DNA of 64,000 nucleotides from Rhinopithecus roxellana (taxonomy: Eukaryota > Chordata > Mammalia > Primates > Cercopithecidae), in NCBI RefSeq assembly GCF_007565055.1, contig NC_044560.1:84139295-84203294 (forward strand), given 5' to 3'. Every line of letters starts with the position of its first letter. Within the stretch, counting starts at the first letter, position 1. The position numbers and the translations under genes were made by a program. This document shows, one piece after another, positions 56,863-64,000 of this stretch. The notes below the pieces were generated by a model that had not been told where the DNA came from, searched no databases, and was given only the letters and a program-made list of their open reading frames with translations.

Positions 56863-57724
56863 AAGAATTTAATCCAAGAGATTGATTCTTACATACACAA
56901 TAGTTAGAATACAATTAGGGGCTAACTGCTAAAAAAAGAAAGGGAGAGGGGTTAATGGGCTGGAGCCGCCAGGGAAGGCCTCCTAGAGGAGAGTAAAGTT
57001 TTGCAGAATTGGAGAGGATGACAGTGGGCTTGCTGTCCATCCATTCAGCAAACATTTATTCCGATGCAGCATGATGAGTGTGTTGCCAGCAGTGTGGCTG
57101 GAGGACCATGGACACCTTGGGAACCAGAGGAAAGTGCCCTTTCCATGTGAAGGATCTAGAATGGCTTCACACAGGAGGTGATGCGTGAGCTAAGACTTGA
57201 CATGTAGGTGTTCACTACAGAGATAAGAGATGAGGAGAAAAGGACTAAGAATACCAGATAGAGGGAACAGCATGAGCAGAGGCCAGGCATCATGAAGGTG
57301 GATGGTGTGTTCAAAGACAGGGCAGCATCTAGTGTGGCTGGATTTGGGGGGAAAGGGGGATGGGTGCCAGTGGCAAAGAGCTGAGCTCAGTTTCTCCATC
57401 CCTAGCTTCCTGCACCTCACCCCAACTGCCTCCATCCAAATCACATCCATAGCATCTTGGAAGGTTCTGGCAGGCTTTTAAAAAAATGTCTAAGCTAAGA
57501 CCTGAAGGATAAATTGAAGGTAGTCAGAAAAGGTGAGGTGAAAGGGCAAGGGAGGGTGTTCCAGGCAGAAGGAACAGCATAGGCAAAGTCCTCAGAAGTG
57601 AGATAGCAAGGGCTTAGATGGCAGCTCACTTTGGCTGGCTGGAGCACAGCTTTCCAGGTGGTTATGGAGGAGACTGGTGGGGCAAAGGTGGGCCAGTGTG
57701 TACCCTTCCCCCATAAATTCCTTC
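56863..57724 (+). mobile_element. Two copies of an unnamed ancient dispersed repeat, plus unique sequence
   Basis: 57160-57340 and 57480-57680 share cttgacatgtagg/ctgaaggataaattg, ggaacagcat followed by gcaaag/gcagag, and a tgtggctgg/ttggctggctgg block. A reversed L2 end (ccattcagcaaacatttatt) lies at 57038-57062. Confidence 0.45.
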
Positions 57725-57930
57725 CAAAGCCTCCAGCTCAGCACTCAAGGCCTTCAGGATCCTGTCTCCCACATGCCTCTCCATTCTAAATTTCTGTGCC
57801 TTTGCATGTGCTGTTGTTCTAAGTGCCTAGAATGATGATGATAATGATGATACTGATGATAACATAACTTTAGAATGTGTTAGGTGCTGTGACAGCGTTA
57901 TTTCATTGAACCGCTCAGCAATGCCATGAT
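57725..57930 (+). mobile_element. L2 piece followed by MIR
   Basis: 57725-57825: aaggccttcaggatcctgtc and gcctttgcatgtgctgttgt (L2). 57835-57930: a GAT-rich run, then gtgttaggtgctgtgacag and gaaccgctcagcaatgcc (MIR). Confidence 0.65.
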
Positions 57931-57978
57931 TAATACCTTTTAAAATTAATTAAAGCCTTAATTAATTAAAGGTATTAA
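57930..57978. repeat. AT-rich near-palindrome
   Basis: The arm ttaataccttttaaaattaat with ttaa beyond pairs with ttaattaattaaaggtatta around a 4-base centre. A small insertion unbalances the arms. Confidence 0.8.
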
Positions 57979-57984
57979 TTTTAA

Positions 57985-59040
57985 AATTTATAGTAGACTT
58001 TATTTTTTAGAACATTTTTAGATTTATAGAAAAATTAAGACGATATTACAGAGAGTTCCCATATACCTCCTCTAATTTTCCTATGAGTAATACCTTATGT
58101 TACTATTTGTTATAATTTGTTACAATTCTTGGTATATACTTTCCTTGATACATTATTGTTATTAATAACTAAATTCCATAGTTTATTTAGATTGTTTTTA
58201 CCTAATGTCTTTTACATTTAGTAGGTATGTGTCTTTTGTCTTTTTTGGGGGGGGGGCGGGGCAGAGTTTCGCTCTTATTGCCCAGGCTGGAGTGCAGTGG
58301 CGCCATCTCAGTTCACTGCAACTTCCGCCTCTGGAGTTCAAGCGATTCTTCTGCCTCAGCCTCCTGAGTAGCTGGGATTACAGGCACGTGCCACCATGCC
58401 CGGCTAATTTTTGTATTTTTAGTAGAGATGGGGTTTCCCCATGTTGGCCAGGAGGGTCTCGATCTCTTGACCTCATGATCTGCCCACCTCAGCCTCCCAA
58501 AGTGCTGGAATTACATGTGTGAGCCACTGCGCCTGGCCGTGTCTTTAGGCTCCTCTGGCTGTGATGGTTTCTCGGACTTTTCCTTGATTTGGATGACCTT
58601 GATAGTTTTGAGGGGTACTGGTCAGCCAGCAATTTTGTTGGATAGCCCACTATTGGAGTCTGTTTTTCTCACAAGGCTGGCGTTATGGGTTATTGGGAGG
58701 AAGACCACAAAGGTAAAGTGTCATTTTCATCACATAGTATCAAGCACGTATCAGCATGATTTGTGGCTGTTGATCTTGGCCTTGATCACTTGTCTGAGTA
58801 GCAGTCATCAGGTCTCTCCCAGTAAAGTTACTCCTTTCCCCTCCCTTTCCATACTGTGCGCTTGGGGAGGACGTCACTATCTGCAGCCTACTCCTAAGGA
58901 GTAGGGAGTGATGCGCCCCCTCCCTGAGTGTCTACATAAATTATTTGGAATTCTTCTGCACAGGCAATTTGTCTCTTCTTCCCCCGTTTATTAATTTATT
59001 ATCTCATTGAATTTCTCAACAATGGGTTGGTCCTTTGATT
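57985..59040 (-). mobile_element. Old L1M 3' region, reverse, split by an Alu
   Basis: gagagttcccatatacctcc, ctaaattccatagtttattt, tttctcggacttttccttga, gaggaagaccacaaaggtaa and cataaattatttggaattct are the antisense landmarks of an old L1 3' region. Confidence 0.75.
58238..58538 (-). mobile_element. AluS-type SINE, reverse, with G-rich tail
   Basis: Target duplication gtgtcttt lies at 58229 and 58539. The expected T-tail is interrupted by G10CGGGG at 58247-58261. Confidence 0.92.
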
Positions 59041-59420
59041 ATCATCATTTCTGGAAACCGGAAGGCCTTCCTTTCTTCCCCACCTCACTCACCCCAGAGC
59101 CAATTTCTGAAGCCCTCTCCACCTCTCTGGGAAAAAGAGTGGCCTCCTCTGTGTTCTCCCGCCATGCTTTAAAATTCCAACTAATTCAGGCCACACAGGT
59201 TTCTTGTGCCTCTGCTCTGTGCCAGGCACTGTGCTTGGGGCATGAGAACAAGCAGCCCCTATGGGCCCTGTCTTCCAGTTGCTCACAGTGTTTGCCATCC
59301 TGTGCTAGAATAGAATCTTGGTGAGGGCAGGGGCATTATCCAGTTTTTTAATAGCTATGCTCCTAGCCAATCAGCACAGTGTCTGATGTTTACTAGGTCC
59401 TCTATGAATAGTTACTGAAT
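59041..59420 (+). mobile_element. L2 LINE 3' end
   Basis: gtgccaggcactgtgcttgg, tcttggtgagggcaggggca and atagttactgaatttg. Composition rises toward GC after this point. Confidence 0.55.
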
Positions 59421-60106
59421 TTGGAAATGCTTCCTGGAGGACAAACACCGGCAGATGATTGTTTATCTGTGTGCCCTTGCCTGGGGACTGTGCGCTCCCT
59501 GAGGGCAGGGCCAGCCCTCATCCATCCTGGCCCAGCGGTCGGGTGGTGGTGGATGTCATAGAAATCTAAGCCGGTGAAGGGATCCGGGAACCGGCTGCCT
59601 CCTCAGGTAGAAGTGAAGTTTGGAAGCTGACACAGCTCGGGAGGCCGAATCAGGAGGACTTGGTGACTGATTGGCTGGGGAGGGTGAGGCGGGAGGAGGA
59701 GTCATACAGATGGCTCTGAGGTCTGGAGCCGGGGGACAGCCGGTGCCACCTCTGATAGACTCTGCGAGAAGAGCCGCTGCCAGCTTCAGGCCGCCGCATC
59801 CGTTGGGGATCCGGCCTAGGGCGAGGGAGGGGTGGCTGGGCCTGTGCAAACTTCTACTCCCCACCCCTATGTCCTCGTCTTAAAAAAAAATCGGCCTGGA
59901 TTTTGAGCACGGTCGTTTGTTATCAGGGGTGAGGGTCCATTCTGGGGGTCCCCTCCAGGCGGCCGTCTTCGAGGGAGACCCCCAGGGGCAGCCTGGTACC
60001 GCACGGGCTCGGCCTGGTCAGGGCCGTGGCCCGCCAGGCCCATGTCCCCAGCCCGCCATCACCCGGGAGTGGGGTGGCGAGGCAGCCGCCGGGCCTGGGC
60101 GGGACA

Positions 60107-60163
60107 ATGGCCGCGGCCGCCGGGGCCCCGGGAGCCCCCGCGCTGGGGAAGGGGCTGTCCTAG
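60107..60163 (+). CDS. Possible upstream ORF, 18 codons
   Basis: ATG in the context acaATGg (A at -3, G at +4) followed by an Ala/Gly/Pro-rich frame MAAAAGAPGAPALGKGLS and TAG. If transcription starts upstream, this could act as a translation-dampening uORF. There is no evidence that it is transcribed. Confidence 0.15.
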   Translation: MAAAAGAPGAPALGKGLS

Positions 60164-60288
60164 GGCCGGGCGCCGGTGCCCTCCCCGCGCGGCTCAGGGG
60201 GGCGGAGTGGGGGCGAGGAGTTCCTTTGTGGCTCTGCCTCCGGCGCGGAGCGAGCGGGGGGGCGCAGCGCAACTTTGCCAGGCGGCAG

Positions 60289-60312
60289 CGGCGGCGGCGG
60301 CGGCGGCGGCGG
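60289..60312. repeat. (CGG)8 run
   Basis: Eight uninterrupted CGG units, preceded by GGCGGCAG and followed directly by the donor-like GTGAGC. Confidence 0.97.
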
Positions 60313-60564
60313 TGAGCGCGAGACGAGGCCCCGGGGCCCGAGCGGGGACCCCAGCGCGCGGCCCGCCCCCGCCCCCCGCCCGGCCCCCTCCCCTCGCGCG
60401 CAGTCGCCAGCGCCCGGCGCTGCCCACTCGCGGGAGGCCCCGGGGCCGGACGGGCTGCACAGCCGGAGAGGCGGGGGCCCGACGCGGCCCCCCCGGAGCC
60501 GGGCGCCTGGCGCGGGGGCTCGCCGAGCGCACGGGGGGCCGCGCGGCGCTGCAGACCCAGCCTC

Positions 60565-60594
<30 letters not shown>
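60565..60594. repeat. (CCG)10 run
   Basis: Ten uninterrupted CCG units, complementary to the CGG run about 250 bp upstream. Confidence 0.97.
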
Positions 60595-60596
<2 letters not shown>

Positions 60597-60659
60597 TCGG
60601 CGCTTGCAGAACCCAGAAGTGAACAGCAGGCGACCCGGAAGGTTTGCGCGCGGCTCCGC

Positions 60660-60716
60660 AGCGAGCCGGAGCCGGAGCCGGAGCCCGAGCCCGGAGCCTG
60701 AGCCGGAGCCCCAGCC
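60660..60716 (+). repeat. GAGCCG/GAGCCC hexamer array
   Basis: About nine imperfect GAGCCN-type hexamers in the CpG island. In one frame this reads as alternating Glu-Pro or Ser-Arg. Confidence 0.85.
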
Positions 60717-61026
60717 CGGCCCTGCTCGGGCCGCCGGGCGCGGGGCTGCGGCCACGTCCCGGAGGCGCCGCCAGTACAGCCAGGTCCGTGCGGGCCCGGG
60801 GCGCGCGGGGAGCGGGCCCAGCGGCGGCGGGCGCCTGCCCGCGGGAAAGTTGCGCCGAGTTGCGGGCGGGGGCCGGGCCGGGGCGCGGGCGCTGTCAGCG
60901 CGGGCCGGGGCTCTCCGAGGGCCCGGGGCCGCCTGCGCCTCGGGCCCGGCCCAGAGCGGCGGCGGCGGCGGCGGGGCGCGCGGGGTAGGAAGTGTCTCCC
61001 GCGGCGTGTCTGGGGCTGGTCTCCGA

Positions 61027-61070
61027 GTGTGTGTGCGTGTGTGTGTGTGCGCGCGCGTGTGTGTGTGTGT
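61027..61070. repeat. Alternating GT/GC tract at the island edge
   Basis: 44 bp of unbroken purine-pyrimidine alternation with a GCGCGCGC centre, a classic Z-DNA-prone composition. Confidence 0.95.
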
Positions 61071-61110
61071 TTTCTTAAGCCGGGCTATTCAAACCCTGCT
61101 GCAATTCTCC

Positions 61111-61147
61111 GGTAAACAATGATTCATGGGGCTTAATGCAAATAAAC
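61111..61147. promoter_or_regulatory. FOX/SOX/octamer motif cluster
   Basis: Within 37 bp: GTAAACAA (FOX-like, 61112-61119), overlapping AACAATG (SOX-like, 61115-61121), perfect octamer ATGCAAAT (61136-61143) and overlapping AATAAAC (FOX-like, reversed type). It lies just downstream of the CpG-rich core. Inference from motifs only. Confidence 0.4.
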
Positions 61148-61230
61148 GGATTGCAAACGGCGCGGTTCGCGCACTTTGCAGCCGGCCCGGTGGAGCGGCC
61201 AGTGCCGGATTTCTCCCTTTTTTTGCAGAT

Positions 61231-62625
61231 CTGCAGAATATGGCGTCCCTGTCCTGTTTTAAAAATAAGCCAGGCTGCCATTTTTGTTTTTCTTTTGTCT
61301 GAAAATTTTAATAAAACTGTCTGAGAATGTGGGAGAGGCGGCTGGAAGCAGAGGGGGCACCCGAAGGGTTGGCTTTTTTCCTTTTCTTTGGAGAGAGCCG
61401 CGAGCCTTTCGGGGAGGTGAGACACAATGCAATTGCACTTTAAAGAAAAAAAAAAAGGGAAGCTGCCGGGCGATTTGGGCGGGGGGAGGGCTGGGAATTT
61501 AAAGTTAACTCCGAAAGTTTGCTTTGCTTTGCTTCTCTTTCTTTCTTTCTTTTTTTTTGGAAGGCGGTGAAATGCCGCGAAAGGATCTCGAGGCCCATTT
61601 CTCCCCCAGCCAGCTGCCTTTGCAGGATTTTTGGGAAAAGTTAATTGCCGGTTTCCTCAGAGCTGCGCGGGATGGGGGGCCGAAGGGGGGGCAGATGTGG
61701 AGGGTTGGGGATGGGAGTTTTGGGGGAACTGGGAAACATTTTTTGGAAGGGGCTCTATAAACATGGCATTGTAAGGAGCTAGATCCTCAGATCTGGGGGA
61801 GAGGGCCGGCAAGAGGGGCTCAGAGTGGGCCCAGGATTTCCAGCAAAGACCCCTAGCATGAGGAAATAATCCTGCTGTCCCACCACCCTGTCCTCAGTGT
61901 GGAACCTTTGGGAGCTGTGTGTGTGGCAGTGGGCCTGTCTCCTTCATGGGTGGCCGGGACCCCCCATATAGGCTGGAATCCTGCCTAGGCCCTGGGGTGA
62001 CCCTTGGACCCTGAGGCAAGTGAGCTTGGCCCTTTGCAGTTGGAGAGCCCCCTCCCCAACCTGGTGGTCCTCCTGCCCCCAGAGGTGGCAGCTGGTGGTA
62101 ATGCCTCCCCGACCCCACCCTATGATGAACTTTTGGTTGGGTGCAGGCCTGCAGCCCAGTGGGTTCTGTCTGAGGGGAGGGGCAGGAAAGGTAATCTGGT
62201 TTGCTAGTCCCCCTTGGTGTGAGCCTCACTCCTGTGGTATGCTCTTATTCCTTTCTGCCACTCCTGCCCTACGCCCTAGAGGTAGAAGCACTTTGGACTT
62301 CGGTTAAGTTCCTGAAGTATCTTGCTGGACAGGTCAGGGCCTGCTGGCTCCGCAGGCTGCCGAGGGGGATCTGAAGGCCAGGCCCACAAGGTCTGGGGTG
62401 AATGACTGGCGCTGTCCAAGGCGCTGGGGCAGTGTTGGGCCTGGCCTCTCATCTGTCCCCTACTCCAATATTTCTTGGAGGGGAGACCCTTCTAGTCTCA
62501 CTCCTGGTTTGTGTCCTGGCTCCACTAGACAGAGTGAGCTCCCAGAAGACAGAGTCGGGGGTTGAAAGCTGGGGTTAGCGGTTGAGGGCTGTGGAACTTG
62601 GCATGCCTTGGCCAGAGGGTACCAA
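61231..62625. other. Repeat-poor flank of the CpG island, probable intron
   Basis: No interspersed repeat recognised for about 1.4 kb. Contains a pyrimidine-rich run at 61524-61558. No exon can be supported. Confidence 0.5.
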
Positions 62626-62629
62626 GTCA

Positions 62630-63060
62630 GGTGATTTTTAGATGGAGGAACTGAGGTCCAGAGAGAGGAAGTGACTTGCCCGAAGTCACACTATCAGGTA
62701 GAAGGAGACTGAACCCAGGACCTGGGTGTTAAGGCTTCCACGGCTGGGCTCCCTCCACTGTTCTCCATGGGGGGCCTCGACCCCTGGAAGATCCGTTTTG
62801 AACAGAACTGGACTAGAATGGGACAGCATGATCCCTTCACCCCCTCCTACCCCCTGCCATAATAATCCTCCCTGAGAGAATTGAACTTTACAGTTTGCAC
62901 AGTATGGTGTGGTGGTTATCACATCAGGTTCTCCCAGAAACTCAGTTGGGGTTAAATTGTCCTAGTGGGGATTATGAACCTCATTATAAGGAAAACAAGA
63001 CTCAGAGAGGTTGAGCAGTGGCAGAGGAAGCTTAAACTCAGGCCTGCAGGCTCCTTGTCT
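62630..63060 (+). mobile_element. MIR fragments
   Basis: 62630-62735: tggaggaactgaggtccaga, gtgacttgcccgaagtcaca and tgaacccaggacctgg. 62960-63030: a weaker piece (caagactcagagaggttgag). Confidence 0.7.
62898..62965 (+). other. tRNA-like A-box segment, low confidence
   Basis: ggtgtggtggttatcac matches the D-arm/A-box of vertebrate tRNA-Val at 15 of 17 positions. About 32 bases later ggggttaaattg weakly resembles a B-box. The anticodon arm does not fold convincingly. It may be a decayed tRNA-derived sequence or chance. Confidence 0.2.
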
Positions 63061-64000
63061 GGTCTTTTCCCAGGTGGACTTTGGTGCTTGTGGGAAGGAC
63101 TCTTCTAGGTTTTGGGCTAATTCTTCTGCTGAATCCAGTGACTGTGTAAAAATCCAGAGGCCCACCCCACCCAAAGAACGTCAGAGCTGAAAAGTCTTAG
63201 ATGTCTGGAGGTCACCTGGGCTCAGAGAGGGGAAGCCACTGGCTGGAAGTCAGTGATTTGGGTCTCAGAACCAGACCTTGATCTCCTGCCTCCCTTCCTC
63301 TGTGACACTCAGAGGGACAATGAGCCTCTCTACCCATTCCCAGGCTGCATGGGCCCCAGGATGGCAGGAATTGCTAGTGGGTGGTGGTGCTGGTGATGGT
63401 GTCATGGAATAACAGCCAGTGCTCCATGGAGACATGAACTTGTCCCAGGGACTAAGGAATAGACTATCTGCAGTCTTGGGGACGGTGGCAAGCTGGTCCC
63501 ACATGGAAAGGAGGAAGCAGATGTGTGGGTGAGGTGGGGACTGGGTCTGAAGCCAGGCTGGCCGTAGCCCTTGCCTGGGCAGACACTTTTCTGCCTTGTC
63601 CCTCTGTAAAATGAGGAGCCATTCGTTCCTTCTTCTGCCACGGGCTATTTTATTCATTCATTTGTTGCCAGATCATTCCTTTATTTTTTCATTATCCATT
63701 AATTAGTTTATTGGTTAGTCATCTCAGTAATCTACCCATCTGTCCTCCTATGCAGTCCTTAGCTCACCCAGCCCACACTGCACAGACGTGTGAGATACAA
63801 GTGTAGTCCTCCAGGGCTCTAAAGCCAACAAGGAAGAAGGGGTGAGACTGCAGGTGCATGAAGCACTAGCCAGGGCAGTATTCGCTGGGCACCTCCATGA
63901 GTCGCCAGGGGAGGTCTCTTAGAGAATGGAAGTCTTGAAAACACCAAAGGAGTCCCATAAAGCTTCAGAGTGGTAGACCTGGGTCCTGAGATTAGGTCGC
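63061..64000. other. Unique sequence, no exon recognised
   Basis: Contains scattered MIR-like scraps (ctcagagaggggaagcc near 63220, tctgtaaaatgaggagcc near 63603) and a ttcattcattt-type run near 63650. Overlapping minus-strand frames of 130 and 79 codons lack domains. Confidence 0.5.

Larger units (their letters stand above)
59560..61230. promoter_or_regulatory. CpG island, probable TATA-less promoter and first exon of an unidentified gene
   Basis: Very high GC with frequent CpG over about 1.7 kb, densest at 60060-61030, in a window where CpG is otherwise rare outside Alus. It has an inverted CCAAT box (attggc, 59670), GC boxes (59686-59695, 60195-60218 and a C-rich series at 60361-60382) and no TATA box. 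No interspersed repeat is seen inside it. Splice-donor-like sites on the plus strand are CG|GTGAGC (intron from 60312) and CAG|GTCCGT (intron from 60784). All long frames here are GC-driven and overlap each other on both strands, so I do not assign a coding start. The gene is not identified, and a bidirectional promoter is possible. Confidence 0.85.

Noticed and set aside
59917..61122. Long open frames on both strands (up to 245 codons) across the CpG island
   Set aside because: They overlap in several frames and strands and are Ala/Gly/Pro/Arg-rich, as expected when stop codons are rare in GC-rich DNA. No domain is seen, and no frame is favoured.

Overview
This window looks like primate nuclear DNA, most likely from an Old World monkey. 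It is crowded with Alu elements, including about six young copies with the combination seen in cercopithecine AluYRa-type elements: 'actagccgggcgaggtggcg', 'gatctggccactg' or 'ggccggatctcagctc', and 'caggcttgagccaccgcgcc'. Between them lie L1/HAL1, L2, MIR, Tigger and MaLR/ERVL sequences of the ages expected in a catarrhine genome. I found no bacterial or viral gene organisation, no CRISPR array and no intact multi-exon coding gene. The open reading frames seen here are explained by Alu, L1 or retroviral remnants, or by GC-rich sequence.

Layout. 1-1.0 kb: a Tigger-type transposase remnant split by an Alu, then a MIR. 1.6-1.9 kb: a 38-bp minisatellite. About 2.3-8.5 kb: a decayed endogenous retrovirus on the minus strand with two LTR-like ends, a recognisable integrase zinc-finger remnant and an internal 113-bp direct duplication. 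8.5-11.3 kb: unassigned sequence and L1/HAL1 ORF1-type sequence with Alus. 11.6-14.35 kb: a second Tigger-like transposon (transposase on the minus strand) split by an MLT2A-type LTR and three Alus. 14.9-20.7 kb: HAL1/L1 ORF1, L1 ORF2 endonuclease-region and L1MA-type 3' sequences with MLT1 and Alu insertions. 20.7-27 kb: Alu-poor and partly GC-rich, with MIRs and two CTCF-like motifs. 27-38.1 kb: L2 fragments hosting a THE1-type LTR and nested Alus. 38-50 kb: MIRs, Alus, MLT1/MST LTRs and a CCAAT-rich cluster. 50-59.4 kb: mostly unique sequence with MIR/L2, an L1PA-type insertion and an antisense old L1.

About 59.56-61.23 kb is a strong CpG island with GC boxes, an inverted CCAAT box, no TATA box, opposed CGG and CCG runs, a GT/CG alternating tract at its 3' edge and a FOX/SOX/OCT motif cluster just beyond. 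It is very probably the promoter and 5' exon of a gene I cannot name. Plus-strand direction is a weak inference from splice-donor-like sites. The last 2.8 kb looks like intronic or flanking sequence.

I do not see a new biological system. The items most worth a second look are the CpG-island architecture, a 49-codon membrane-like small ORF at 45.05 kb, the duplicated segment inside the provirus, an inverted duplication inside HAL1, several segments of an ancient repeat family I cannot name, and the lineage-specific Alu nesting. All repeat assignments are from memory of family consensus sequences and were not computed.
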